This document shows positions 40,809 through 50,293 of a DNA stretch of 64,000 bases, in pieces. The stretch is from Parasphingopyxis algicola (lineage in GTDB: Bacteria > Pseudomonadota > Alphaproteobacteria > Sphingomonadales > Sphingomonadaceae). Every line of letters begins with the position of its first letter. Within the stretch, counting starts at the first letter, position 1. The stretch covers positions 744,001-808,000 of the forward strand of contig NZ_CP051131.1 of NCBI RefSeq assembly GCF_013378075.1, written 5' to 3'. Below the pieces are notes generated by a model. It had not been told where the DNA came from. It ran no database searches and was given only the letters and a program-made list of their open reading frames with translations. The position numbers and the translations under genes were made by a program.

Positions 40809-42032
40809 ATGACCGAAATGGACACCATTGGTATCGGCTTTCCAGATATGTCTGCGCTTGAGGGTATGCAGATCCGCGTTTCGCGCGCGGAATATAAGGA
40901 TTGGGATCGCCATGACCTCACTTTCATCAAGTTAGAGGGAAACACCACCGTCGCTGGTGTGACGACACGTTCAAAATGTCCGTCCCCGGAAATCGAATGG
41001 TGCCGCGACGCGCTGGCGCACGGCGAGGCGCGCGCACTCGTCGTCAATGCGGGAAACGCGAACGCCTTTACGGGCAATCGGGGCCGCGCCGCGGTCGAGG
41101 CGATCGCGGCGAAAGCAGCGGCGCATCTCGATTGCGCGCCGCACGAGATATTCATTGCCTCGACCGGGGTAATCGGCGAGCCGTTGCCCATCGACAAGGC
41201 GGAAGCCGGGATCGAGGCCGCGTTCTCGGCCGACGAAGCCAGCTGGGAGGATGCGGCGCGGGCCATCGGCACGACCGACACCTTTCCGAAAGGCGCGACA
41301 GCCAGCGCCGTGATCGGCGATACGACTGTCCAGATCAGCGGCATCGTCAAGGGATCGGGCATGATCGCGCCCGACATGGCGACGATGCTCGGTTTCCTTT
41401 TTACCGATGCGGCGATCGACGCCGCTTTCCTGCAGGAGATGCTGAACCGCGCCGTCGCGAAAACCTTCAACTGCATCACGGTCGACAGCGACACGTCGAC
41501 ATCGGACACGGTGCTGATGTTCGCAACGGGCCAGGCCGGCAACGCTCCGCTCGCCGGACCCGACGACCTGGGCGCAGACGCCTTTGTCGCCGCGCTGGAG
41601 GCCGTCTGCCTCGGCCTCGCCCAGCTCGTCGTGCGCGACGGCGAAGGCGCGACCAAATTCATCGAGATCGCTGTGGAGGGCGCGGAAAGCGACGCGAGCG
41701 CCCGGCGCATCGCGCTCTCGGTCGCCAATTCGCCGCTCGTGAAAACCGCGATCGCCGGCGAAGATGCCAATTGGGGCCGGGTCGTGATGGCCGTCGGCAA
41801 GGCGGGCGAACCGGCCGACCGGGACCGGCTCTCGATCCGCTTCGGCGCGACGCAGGTGGCCGAAAACGGTCTCGCGGTCGAAGGGTATGACGAAGCGCCC
41901 GTCGCCGCGCACCTGACGGGCGACGAGATCGAGATAGGCATCGATGTGGGGATCGGCGAGGGCCGGGCCACGGTTTGGACCTGCGATCTCACCCATGGCT
42001 ATATCACGATCAACGCCGACTACCGGACATGA
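40809..42032 (+). CDS. argJ: Bifunctional glutamate N-acetyltransferase / amino-acid acetyltransferase ArgJ
   Basis: ArgJ transfers acetyl from N-acetylornithine to glutamate in the cyclic arginine route. The 407-residue precursor contains VVNAGNANAFTG near residue 78, FIASTGVIGEPLP, and the self-cleavage site KGSGMIAPDMATML near residue 180, where Thr after Ala becomes the nucleophile of the beta chain. The tail YITINADYRT is the standard ArgJ C-terminus. Its stop overlaps the following phosphatase-family gene as ATGA. Confidence 0.97.
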   Translation: MTEMDTIGIGFPDMSALEGMQIRVSRAEYKDWDRHDLTFIKLEGNTTVAGVTTRSKCPSPEIEWCRDALAHGEARALVVNAGNANAFTGNRGRAAVEAIAAKAAAHLDCAPHEIFIASTGVIGEPLPIDKAEAGIEAAFSADEASWEDAARAIGTTDTFPKGATASAVIGDTTVQISGIVKGSGMIAPDMATMLGFLFTDAAIDAAFLQEMLNRAVAKTFNCITVDSDTSTSDTVLMFATGQAGNAPLAGPDDLGADAFVAALEAVCLGLAQLVVRDGEGATKFIEIAVEGAESDASARRIALSVANSPLVKTAIAGEDANWGRVVMAVGKAGEPADRDRLSIRFGATQVAENGLAVEGYDEAPVAAHLTGDEIEIGIDVGIGEGRATVWTCDLTHGYITINADYRT

Positions 42033-42829
42033 GCGCCCATCGTTTTCACGCGCCGGTTTCCGCCCTGTTGCGCGAAACCGCCGAGACCATCGTCATGCCG
42101 CGCTTTCAAGCTTTGGCGGCGCACGAAATCGCCGAGAAATCGCCCGGCGACATCGTCACGGTCGCCGATCACGAGAGCGAGGAGCGGTTGTCCGCGGCGC
42201 TGGCGGCGATCTGCCCGGAAGCCCGGATCGTCGGCGAGGAAGCCGCCGTCGAAAATCCCGCGATGCTCGACGAGCTCGGCGAAGGGATGGTCTGGCTCGT
42301 CGACCCGCTCGACGGCACGACCAATTTTTCCGAAGGCGTGACGCCGTTCGCGATCATGGTCGCGCTGCTCGTCGATGGCGAAACCGAAGCGGGCTGGATT
42401 TACGATCCGGTAGCGCGGCGCATGTGCCACGCCCATCGCGGCAACGGCGCCTTTGTCGACGGCAGGAGCATCCGCGCCCGACCGACCGGCGAGCCCCGGC
42501 CGATCGCCGCGCTCGGCGTGCATTTCCTGTCGGAAGACGAACGCGCCGGCCTTGAGCGCCGCGCGGGCGGAAAACTGCGGATCGTCGCGATTCCGCGCTG
42601 CGCCGGCGAACAATATCCGCGGCTCGCACTCGGCGAAAACGACATGACGCTGTTTGCCCGCTCCTGGCCCTATGACCATGCGCCGGGCGCGCTATTGCTG
42701 GCCGAAGCGGGGGGCAAGACCGCCTGGCCGGACGGCACGCTCTACACGCCAACGAAAAGGCGGCCGGGATTGCTCTCGGCCGCCACGCCGCAGCTCTGGG
42801 ATCAGGCCGCGGAAATCCTGTTCGGTTAG
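42029..42829 (+). CDS. Inositol monophosphatase family protein
   Basis: This 266-residue enzyme of the Li-sensitive, Mg-dependent phosphatase superfamily has metal-site motifs at GEEAAVENP near residue 68, WLVDPLDGTTNFSEG near residue 88 and WPYDHAPGALLLAEAGG near residue 212. Substrates in the family include inositol phosphates, histidinol phosphate and PAP, and the sequence does not decide between them. The ATG overlapping the argJ stop was chosen, which gives the usual family length and implies coupling. It is convergent with trxA, with no gap. Confidence 0.9.
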   Translation: MSAHRFHAPVSALLRETAETIVMPRFQALAAHEIAEKSPGDIVTVADHESEERLSAALAAICPEARIVGEEAAVENPAMLDELGEGMVWLVDPLDGTTNFSEGVTPFAIMVALLVDGETEAGWIYDPVARRMCHAHRGNGAFVDGRSIRARPTGEPRPIAALGVHFLSEDERAGLERRAGGKLRIVAIPRCAGEQYPRLALGENDMTLFARSWPYDHAPGALLLAEAGGKTAWPDGTLYTPTKRRPGLLSAATPQLWDQAAEILFG

Positions 42830-43156
42830 TTATGCAGCGACCGCGCTCTCGATCCACTGCTTGAGCTGCATCTTCGGCGCCGCCCCGACCTTTTCCGCGT
42901 GCTTTTCGCCGCCCTTGAAGATCAGCATGGTCGGAATGCTGCGCACGCCATATTTGGCGGCGGCTTCCGGATTTTCGTCGATATTGATCTTGGCGATCGT
43001 CACCTGGTCGGACATTTCATCCGACAGTTCCTCGAGCGCCGGGCCGATCATCTTGCACGGGCCGCACCATTCGGCCCAGAAATCGACGAGGACGGGGCCA
43101 TCGGCGTTGAGGACATCCTGTTCGAAACTTCCATCGGTTACCGGCTTGGTTGTCAT
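42830..43156 (-). CDS. trxA: Thioredoxin
   Basis: This is a 108-residue thioredoxin with the active site WCGPCKMI near residue 31, the cis-Pro loop GVRSIPTML near residue 71 and the full thioredoxin fold. ATAAGGAG lies upstream of the ATG. It reduces disulfides in cytoplasmic enzymes such as ribonucleotide reductase. It lies 53 bases downstream of addA, closing the addBA-trxA group seen in other alphaproteobacteria. Confidence 0.97.
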   Translation of the reverse strand: MTTKPVTDGSFEQDVLNADGPVLVDFWAEWCGPCKMIGPALEELSDEMSDQVTIAKINIDENPEAAAKYGVRSIPTMLIFKGGEKHAEKVGAAPKMQLKQWIESAVAA

Positions 43157-43209
43157 GATCTTAATCTCCTTATCGGTTACTCGTCATGTAGAGTGCCCCC
43201 TGCCCCGGC

Positions 43210-46200
43210 TCAACCGCTCGGCGACAAACTTTGCTCTGCGCGGGGCAAGCCGGGCTTGTTCGCTGCAACATCCTGATCCGACAGGGTAATCAGCCGCGGG
43301 CCAGAGGTGTAGAGGAGGCACGGCTCGATCCGGCGGCCGGGGAAAACCACCTCCAACGCCGCGGCATAGGCCGCCATCTGGCGCAGATGTCCCTCGGGAA
43401 CCGTATCGATGCTGTCGGGCACCACGCGCCCCGTCTTGAAATCGACAACGCGGACGGCATCCTCGCCGACGAGCAGCCGGTCGACGGTGCCCGAGACGAC
43501 GATGTCGCCGGCCACCGCCGCTATCGGCGCTTCGGCCAGCGCATCGGGGCCGAAAATATCGGCGAAAGCGGGGTCATCGATCACGGCGAGCGCATCGTCG
43601 GCCAGCCTTTCGCGCCGCGACGCATCGCCCAGTCCTGCCGATCGTTCGAGCCAGGCCAATGCCGCCGCCCGGCGCCGGGACGGCTCGACTTCGGGCAGCC
43701 GCTCGAACAGGGCGTGGAGCAGCAATCCGCGTTCCGCGGCCTCCAGCATCGCGGCATCGGGCGGCGGATCGGCGACGGTGTCCGCGCCGAGCGAGGACGG
43801 CGCGAGCGGCCGTGGTGGGCGTTCCTCCTGCGGCGCGGGCTGCTCCAGCCACTCGGGCTTTGCGAGATCGGCGACCACAGAGCGCCGGGAGGCCGCTGTG
43901 CGCGGCGAAGCTTTGGACACGGCAGCGCCATCGAACAGGCTAACGCCCTGCCAGAGATCGCTTTCCTGCCAGTCGCCGTCGAACCTGTCCATTGCGCGCT
44001 CGACCGCCGCGTACCAGCTGTCTTGCGGCGCGCCGTCCTTGTTCCGCGGCCCCAGCGATCCGCCGATCACCAGCTGCTCCTCGGCGCGGGTAAGCGCGAC
44101 GTATAGCAGCCGCCAATGCTCCTCGCGATCGGCGGTCTTCTGGCGCTCTACGGCGTCGGCCAGCGCATCGACCTGTTCCGCCCGGCGCGGATGGGGCAGC
44201 GGGATGGCAGGGCGGTCGTCCGCGACCGAAAAATCGACGGTCCGGCTGCGCGCAAGGTCCGGATCGAAGGTCGCGTCGGCAAGGATCACAAGCGGCGCCT
44301 GCAGGCCTTTCGCGCCATGGACAGTCATCACGCGCACGGCATCGAGCGGCGCCGCCGGATCGCGCTTGATCTCGGCATCGCCGCGATCGAACCAGTCGAG
44401 GAAATGCTGGAGCGACGGCGGATTGTCGGCTTCGAACAGCAAGGCGGCGTTGAGCAGTTCCTCGATCGGATCGCGCGCTTCCTCGCCGAGCCGGGCGAGC
44501 AGCTTTTTCCGTCCATGGATGGGCCCGGAGAGGATCGATTCGAGCAGCTGATAAGGTGTGACAAAATCGGCTTGATCGAGTATTTCGTTTACAGCCAGAC
44601 GCGTGTCGCCGAGCCCCGCAAATTCCTGATTCTCATTATCAATTTCATCGCGCAATGCGCTCCATAGACTAGATTTTCGATTTCTTGCGAGCCGATAAAG
44701 CTGATCCTGCGACCAGCCGATCAGTGGCGATACCAGCAGGTTCGCGAAATTGAGGTCGTCCTCGGGCTGGAGCGCGAAACGCAACGCGGCGAGCAGGTCC
44801 TGGATCGCCAGCGGATCTGTGAGCATCAGCCGGTCGACACCCGCGACCGGCACCCCCTCCTCGTGCAGCCGTGCGACGAGCAGCGAGGCGAGTTCGCCGC
44901 GGCTGCGCACGAGGATCAGCACGTCTTCGGGACGCAGCGCCCTGCCCTTGCTTGCAAGCCAGAGCTGGTCCGGCCCTTCGGCGAGCCAGTCCTTTACCTG
45001 TTTCGCCATCTTGCGGGCCAGCGCGAGCTTGGCGTCGGCGAGCCAGCCTTCCTCGCCCGGATCGGCATCGTCGACGGCCTCGCCGCGCACCGGCTTGAGC
45101 AGGGTCACCCGGCCCGGTCGCCCGCCATGCGCGCTGACATGGCTGCGCAGGCCGCCCGGCAGGCCGATCGCCGCGCCGCCGATCCCGTCCATCACCGCAT
45201 CGACGAGTTCGAGGATCGGGGGCGACGATCGGTAGCTCTTGTCGAGACTGAGATCGCGCAGTTCCCGCTCGCGTTCCGCAATATGCGCGGCAAACGCCTG
45301 TTTCGCGTCTTCGAAGGCCTGCGGATTGGTGCCCTGGAACCCGAAAATCGCCTGTTTGAAATCGCCGACCGCGAAGATAGTCCGATGCGCGGCATCGGCG
45401 CTGTCGGGATCGGTTTCGAAGAACTCGGCGCTCAGCCCCTCGATGATCGACCATTGGGCGACGTTCGTATCCTGCGCCTCATCGACCAGGATATGGTCGA
45501 TCGACCGGTCGAGCTTGTAGCGGACCCATTCGCCAATCCCCTCCTGACCGAGCAGAAAGCGGGTCAGGCGGATCATGTCGTCGAAATCTAGCACCCCCGC
45601 CCGGCGCTTGCCGATCGCATAATCCTCTGCAAACATCCGTCCCGCGCGCAACGCCGCCGCAGCAAAGTCGGCAAACTCCGCCTTGATACGTAGCGCGAGC
45701 AACCCCGCAACCGCAGCGTCCAGTTCTGTGCAAAGCTGCGCATATTCGGGATCGGAATCGAGCAGTTTTGCGCTGAACTTGCGCAAATCGCCCTGTTTCG
45801 TGGCCCAAATTCCGCGCAATTCGGGAAGCTGCAACGCCCGTGTTTCAGCATCTGCCGCCAGCCAACCCGCAAGCATATCGGCATTGGCGAGACCCGTTTT
45901 CGTGCCCCAATCGCGATTGGCGGCGGCAATCCTGCGTAGTGCCGCGATATCGAAAGCCTCGTCGGAACAGGCTTCGACGATCGCCGCGTCGATATCGCCC
46001 AGCGGAACGTCCAGCGCCCGCCTGAGCACGTCGCCGAACAGCTCGGTCGCGCCGAGCCCCACCATCGCCTCGAGCGAATGCGCGCAGCGCTGGAGAAAGC
46101 CCTCCGCGCCCTCCTCGCCCAGTCTCCGGCTGAGCTGCTGCACATCGGCGATCAGCGCGCCGTCGGCGCGCTCCTCGGCCGCGACGAGCATCGCGGCCAG

Positions 46201-46689
46201 CGTTTCGCGCATCAGCAGCGATTGCTCGCGCCCCTCGATCGGCCGAAAACCGGGCACGATCCGCGCCTCGGCCGGAAAGGCGGCGAGCAAGCTCTGGGCG
46301 AAGGCGTGGATCGTCTGGATCCTGAGGCCCCCGCCCGTCGCATCGAGCACCCGGGCGAAGAGTTGGCGGGCATACTCAACGGAGTCCGGATCGTGCGCCT
46401 CGCCCAGCGCTCTCAGCTCCGCGGCCAGCAATGGGCTTTTGAGGCGAACCCAATGGGCAAGGCGCGCATGAATGCGGTCCGCCATCTCCGCCGCACCGGC
46501 CTTGGTGAAGGTGAGGCAGAGGATCGAGGCGGGATCGACGCCCGAGAGCAGCAGCCGCATGACGCGCGCGGTGAGCACCTGCGTCTTGCCGGTGCCCGCG
46601 GAGGCGGAGAGCCAGGCCAATGCATCGGGATCGGACGCCGCGCGCTGTTCGCCGGTCAGCGGGTAAAGGGGCGAGAGACGTTTAGGCAT
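43210..46689 (-). CDS. addA: Double-strand break repair helicase AddA
   Basis: AddA is the UvrD-like helicase-nuclease subunit of the AddAB complex that resects double-strand breaks for RecA loading. The 1159-residue protein has Walker A SASAGTGKTQVLTARV near residue 30, ILCLTFTKAGAAEMADRI, DEAQDTNVAQW, FAVGDFKQAIFGFQGT, KSYRSSPPIL, VMTVHGAKGLQAPLV and LYVALTRAEEQLV. The C-terminal RecB-like nuclease motif is VVDFKTGRVV near residue 1078. The ATG giving MPKRLSPLYPLTG was chosen; upstream in-frame codons lie in a palindromic repeat. The usual abutting addB is 628 bases away because of element 2. Confidence 0.97.
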   Translation of the reverse strand: MPKRLSPLYPLTGEQRAASDPDALAWLSASAGTGKTQVLTARVMRLLLSGVDPASILCLTFTKAGAAEMADRIHARLAHWVRLKSPLLAAELRALGEAHDPDSVEYARQLFARVLDATGGGLRIQTIHAFAQSLLAAFPAEARIVPGFRPIEGREQSLLMRETLAAMLVAAEERADGALIADVQQLSRRLGEEGAEGFLQRCAHSLEAMVGLGATELFGDVLRRALDVPLGDIDAAIVEACSDEAFDIAALRRIAAANRDWGTKTGLANADMLAGWLAADAETRALQLPELRGIWATKQGDLRKFSAKLLDSDPEYAQLCTELDAAVAGLLALRIKAEFADFAAAALRAGRMFAEDYAIGKRRAGVLDFDDMIRLTRFLLGQEGIGEWVRYKLDRSIDHILVDEAQDTNVAQWSIIEGLSAEFFETDPDSADAAHRTIFAVGDFKQAIFGFQGTNPQAFEDAKQAFAAHIAERERELRDLSLDKSYRSSPPILELVDAVMDGIGGAAIGLPGGLRSHVSAHGGRPGRVTLLKPVRGEAVDDADPGEEGWLADAKLALARKMAKQVKDWLAEGPDQLWLASKGRALRPEDVLILVRSRGELASLLVARLHEEGVPVAGVDRLMLTDPLAIQDLLAALRFALQPEDDLNFANLLVSPLIGWSQDQLYRLARNRKSSLWSALRDEIDNENQEFAGLGDTRLAVNEILDQADFVTPYQLLESILSGPIHGRKKLLARLGEEARDPIEELLNAALLFEADNPPSLQHFLDWFDRGDAEIKRDPAAPLDAVRVMTVHGAKGLQAPLVILADATFDPDLARSRTVDFSVADDRPAIPLPHPRRAEQVDALADAVERQKTADREEHWRLLYVALTRAEEQLVIGGSLGPRNKDGAPQDSWYAAVERAMDRFDGDWQESDLWQGVSLFDGAAVSKASPRTAASRRSVVADLAKPEWLEQPAPQEERPPRPLAPSSLGADTVADPPPDAAMLEAAERGLLLHALFERLPEVEPSRRRAAALAWLERSAGLGDASRRERLADDALAVIDDPAFADIFGPDALAEAPIAAVAGDIVVSGTVDRLLVGEDAVRVVDFKTGRVVPDSIDTVPEGHLRQMAAYAAALEVVFPGRRIEPCLLYTSGPRLITLSDQDVAANKPGLPRAEQSLSPSG

Positions 46690-46695
46690 CGCTAT

Positions 46696-46750
46696 ACTCC
46701 TCCCCTCCAAGGGGAGGTGGCGGCCCGTAGGGTCGTCGGAGGGGTATCAG
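46696..46750. repeat. Palindromic repeat A of DUF559 element 2 (inverted)
   Basis: This is a 55-base copy of a REP-like unit in reverse orientation, 6 bases from the addA start codon. Read on the minus strand it runs from TACCCCTCC through a GC-rich second hairpin to CCTCCCCTTGGAGGGGAGG. It matches units B and C in the outer parts and is more diverged in the central hairpin. A and B form an inverted pair, like REP doublets. Confidence 0.75.
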
Positions 46751-46777
46751 CGGCTGCACAGCGCAACAGGTCAACTG

Positions 46778-46827
46778 TTATACCTCCCCATCGCTTCGCG
46801 GTCCCCCTCCCCTTGAAGGGGAGGAGT
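46778..46827. repeat. Palindromic repeat B of DUF559 element 2
   Basis: This 50-base unit has two hairpins (CGCTTCGCG and CTCCCCTTGAAGGGGAG). It overlaps the 3' end of the DUF559 gene and supplies its stop codon and last residues. It lies in the same orientation as unit C. Confidence 0.8.
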
Positions 46828-47170
46828 TGGCGGCTTCAACAATTTGGATGACTACAGCGTCAAGGTCGAAGAAAATCCGTTGCGCGGGAATCCGCACGAC
46901 TTTCAGCTTTCTGTCGCTGAACCAACGATCGCGTCGGACATCCTTTGCGGGCCGGTCGACCATATCATGCGAAGAACCATCGATCTCAATCACCAACCTC
47001 GCCTTGTGACAGAAAAAATCGGCGACGAACGGCCCTGCAGGATGCTGGCGGCGAAACCTCCAGCCACCCGGACGTTTACGGAGCTCCCGCCACAAGATTA
47101 TCTCCGGCGGACTCATCTCCCGACGTAAACGCCGGGCACGCGCAATCGTTCTTTTCGGGCCGCTTAACAT
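46778..47170 (-). CDS. DUF559 (Vsr-like, PD-(D/E)XK fold) protein whose C-terminus is encoded by a repeat
   Basis: This 130-residue second DUF559 family member shares with the copy at 3940 the pieces REMSPPEIILWRELR, PFVADF followed by VIEIDGSSH (candidate metal-binding D and E-x-D), and LKVVRIPAQRIFFDLDAV. The two are clearly homologous but diverged, so they are not a recent duplication. The last 18 or so residues (SSPSRGGGPRSDGEV) are translated from repeat B, including the stop codon. ATG start, 147 bases downstream of the addB stop. It runs in the same direction as addB and addA and separates these normally adjacent genes. Function unknown. Confidence 0.85.
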   Translation of the reverse strand: MLSGPKRTIARARRLRREMSPPEIILWRELRKRPGGWRFRRQHPAGPFVADFFCHKARLVIEIDGSSHDMVDRPAKDVRRDRWFSDRKLKVVRIPAQRIFFDLDAVVIQIVEAANSSPSRGGGPRSDGEV

Positions 47171-47254
47171 GCCAAATCTTCCGTCCGAATGCGCTGGTCA
47201 ACGAAGGCCACGCGGTAATTATGTGTGGCAAGGATTTCGCCAGACGAAAGCGGT

Positions 47255-47304
47255 GATACCCCTCCACCGCCTTCGGCGGTCCCGCTCCCCTTGCAGGGGA
47301 GGAT
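47255..47304. repeat. Palindromic repeat C of DUF559 element 2
   Basis: This 50-base unit has two perfect hairpins, CCGCCTTCGGCGG and CTCCCCTTGCAGGGGAG, in direct orientation to unit B. It lies 13 bases downstream of the addB stop. About 80 percent of positions match unit B, and stem differences are compensated. Confidence 0.8.
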
Positions 47305-47317
47305 CATCACGGCCGGT

Positions 47318-50293
47318 TCACCCATCGCCGCGCCCGTACCATTCCTGGAGCCGCATCAGCTGGTCATACTCGCCATAGGGCGCATATTCGGGATGCAGCT
47401 TGGCGGTGAAGGGTTCATCGCCGATCAGCCATTGTTCGGCGGCGGTCGCGAAGACGGACGCGGCATGGGCGACGAAATTGTCGGCCGTGATTTCCGCGTC
47501 GCCGCGCTTGCGGAACGGTTGCTTCACATAGCCGAACCCGTCGCCATCCTTGCCGAGCGACCAATATTCGAACACCGCCGCGCCGCCCTCGACACCGTCG
47601 AACGCGCCGCGATCCGCCAGCAGGCCGAGCAGGCCGAGCTGCATCGCAAACCCCGCTTCGACGGCCGCAGGGCTCGGCGGCTGCCCGGTCTTGTAATCGA
47701 TAATGGCAAGCGAACCGTCGTCCAGCCGGTCGATCCGGTCGGCCTTGCCAGTCAGTGTCACACCGGAAATCTCGGTCTTTCCGTCGACCTCCGAGGCAAT
47801 CGGCACCCGCCCCGCCGCGATATCGGCCCTTACCCTTTCGGTCATCCAGCGGATCGGCTCGATCAGCCGCGGCCGCCACAAGGCGCGCATCAGCGGATGG
47901 GCGTCGCTCGCATCGAGCAATGTCTCCGCGCGCGCGACGAGCTTGTCGGGATCGCACCGGTCCTCGCGAAACCAGTCTTCGAGAATCTGATGAACCGCGG
48001 AGCCGCGCCAAGCCGGGCTGGGCTCGGCATCGACCGGATCGAGCTGTGAGAGCTTCAGCATCGTCTGCGCGTAAAAGGCGAAGGGATCGGCCTTGAGCCG
48101 GTCGACCTTGGTCACCGATATCTTCCGGGGGCGATCTGCGAGCGGCGGACGGGGCGCCGGGCGTTCGGTGGGCGCGATTTCCCGTCCCCGGTCGATCGAT
48201 TGCGCCCAAGCCTTGAAACGCGGTGCGCGCGTGAGCCCGCCGGTCATGGCTTCGAGCCGGAGCCAGAAGCGGCTGGCGATGGCGGGCGCGCTGGCATCGC
48301 GCCGCGCGCGGGTGACGAGCACCTGCCGCCCGCCGAGCGCGCTTGCAAAATCGTGCGCGGCGAGGCCGATCCGACGTTCGAGCCCCGGCAGGCCGAGTTC
48401 GGCGCGCAGGCGCGGCGCCAGCCACGGGTCGGGGGTCGGCAGGTTCGGCCACACGCCTTCGTTGAGACCGCCCAGGATCATCAGGTCCGCCTGTTGCAGC
48501 CGCGCCTCGAGCACACCCCAGATGAACAGCCGCGGATGGCCTCCCTGGGGCGGGCGGATCGCGATATCGGCCATCAGATGGGTCAGCAGCGGCGCGAGAT
48601 CCGCGATCCCGGCATCGGCGGGGCCGAGCGCCGCCTGCGCCTCGCACTCGGCGACGAACCGCGCGGCCTCGCGTCCATCGGGACCCGACCAGACCGCATC
48701 GCCCGCAAGGCGGGTGGCGGCTTTGCGGAGCGCAGCGACGAGACCGGGCAGGTCTTTCGTCCGGCCGGCCGCCCGTTCGAGCGGGGCCAGCAGTTCGGCG
48801 GTATCCTTCCACCATCGGAGCGTGGCGGCGAACGCCGGTTTGGCCTGGTCACGCGCATCGGCCAGCAGTTTGCCGAGATGTGCGGTCACCGCGTCGAGGC
48901 CGGGTCTTGGCCGCGGACCGCGCATGGCGATATCGAACCGCCGCACTTCGGCAAGCCAGCTGCCCCGTCCGTCGCCCGCCCGCACCAGCGGATGCTTGAG
49001 CAGCGCAAGCAGCGGCACCGGCGCGAAACGCTCAGCCGCGGCCTCGGCGAGCGCAAAGAGCAGCGTGCCCGGCGGCTCCTCGGAGAGCGGACGGCCGGCC
49101 GAGTCGTCGGCTTCGATTCCCCAGCGCTTGAGATGCGCGGAGACGCGCCGCGCGAGCGCGCGATCGGGCGTCACGAGCGCCGCCGTGCGCCCGGGCTCTT
49201 CCAGGGCTTCGCGCATCGCGATCGCGATCACCTGCGCTTCTTCGGCCGGAGTCGCCAGTTCGAGCCCGCGCATGCCCGACAGCCGCCGTTCGCGCGGCGG
49301 CAGGTCGTTCCATTTGCCGGTATAGTTGGCAGGCGCCATCGCATTGCCGATCGCTCGGGTGCGCACCGCCGGGGAATCGCGGCCGCCGCCCCAGCGCCAG
49401 CGCGCGACTTCCGCGCGCGCCACGCCCATCCGGTCGAGCAGCAGCTTCAGCGCGAATTGCGGATGGGTTTCGATCGACCGTGTGCGGAAGCCCGTTTCGG
49501 GGTCGGGCTCATGCGGGCCGAGCGCCTCCCACTCCGCTTCCGGCATCGTGATATCGAGCGCCGGCAGCACGACCATGCCGCCCGCCATGCGCGACACGGT
49601 GCGCAGCACGCCGGCCACGGCGGGCGAGGTCGAAGCGATGCCGGCCGCGACCACGAAACCGGGCGGCGGCGCATCCTTCCATCGTTGCGCCACATGGTCG
49701 AGCAGCCGGTTGCGGCGCTCGGCCATGTCGATCCTGCCGAGCCGTTCGAGTTCCGCCGGCCATTGTTCGAGGATCACGGCAAGCTGATCGAGCGACACCT
49801 GCCAGTGATGCGACAGATCGGCCTCGACACTGTCGGCGAGCGAATTCGGGTCCGCCTTCTCGATCAGCAGCTGGTCGAGCGTCGTGCCGAGATCGCGGGC
49901 GAGGCGCACGGCTTCCCCGGCATCGACCGGATCGTCCATCCGGCGCCGGACCTGCTGGACCAGCGTCGCAAGCCGCATCGTGCGTTCGAGCGGCGGGATC
50001 GCGGGCGGAACATCCGCCCCCTCCCCCATCGGATCGAGCGCGCTCCCCAGCGTCTCGGCGATTTCCGGATCGCCGATCGGTACCAGACGCGGCAGGAGCA
50101 GGCCGGTCTCGGCGCGCCGGACAAAAGCGTCCTGGATAGCGCGCGTCGTCCGGTTGGTCGGTACGAGAATGATGCCGCGGGCGAGGCCGAGCGGGTCTTT
50201 TCCGTGGCTTTTGAGCAGACCGGCGGCAAGCGCGTCGGCAAAGGCCCGGTGGGGCGGGATCGTGTAAACGCTGGGGTGAACGGCCTCAGCCAT
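47318..50293 (-). CDS. addB: Double-strand break repair protein AddB
   Basis: AddB is the second helicase-nuclease-like subunit of AddAB. The 991-residue protein has an inactive-type helicase region (GIILVPTNRTTRAIQDAFVRR, LMILGGLNEGVWPNLP near residue 620, KISVTKVDRLKADPFAFYA) and a C-terminal nuclease domain with GSAVHQILEDWF and IIDYKTGQPPSP near residue 880. The ATG giving MAEAVHPSVY overlaps the murU end by 8 bases and removes a spurious upstream extension. It follows tsaE-amgK-murU in an overlapping operon. Confidence 0.96.
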   Translation of the reverse strand: MAEAVHPSVYTIPPHRAFADALAAGLLKSHGKDPLGLARGIILVPTNRTTRAIQDAFVRRAETGLLLPRLVPIGDPEIAETLGSALDPMGEGADVPPAIPPLERTMRLATLVQQVRRRMDDPVDAGEAVRLARDLGTTLDQLLIEKADPNSLADSVEADLSHHWQVSLDQLAVILEQWPAELERLGRIDMAERRNRLLDHVAQRWKDAPPPGFVVAAGIASTSPAVAGVLRTVSRMAGGMVVLPALDITMPEAEWEALGPHEPDPETGFRTRSIETHPQFALKLLLDRMGVARAEVARWRWGGGRDSPAVRTRAIGNAMAPANYTGKWNDLPPRERRLSGMRGLELATPAEEAQVIAIAMREALEEPGRTAALVTPDRALARRVSAHLKRWGIEADDSAGRPLSEEPPGTLLFALAEAAAERFAPVPLLALLKHPLVRAGDGRGSWLAEVRRFDIAMRGPRPRPGLDAVTAHLGKLLADARDQAKPAFAATLRWWKDTAELLAPLERAAGRTKDLPGLVAALRKAATRLAGDAVWSGPDGREAARFVAECEAQAALGPADAGIADLAPLLTHLMADIAIRPPQGGHPRLFIWGVLEARLQQADLMILGGLNEGVWPNLPTPDPWLAPRLRAELGLPGLERRIGLAAHDFASALGGRQVLVTRARRDASAPAIASRFWLRLEAMTGGLTRAPRFKAWAQSIDRGREIAPTERPAPRPPLADRPRKISVTKVDRLKADPFAFYAQTMLKLSQLDPVDAEPSPAWRGSAVHQILEDWFREDRCDPDKLVARAETLLDASDAHPLMRALWRPRLIEPIRWMTERVRADIAAGRVPIASEVDGKTEISGVTLTGKADRIDRLDDGSLAIIDYKTGQPPSPAAVEAGFAMQLGLLGLLADRGAFDGVEGGAAVFEYWSLGKDGDGFGYVKQPFRKRGDAEITADNFVAHAASVFATAAEQWLIGDEPFTAKLHPEYAPYGEYDQLMRLQEWYGRGDG

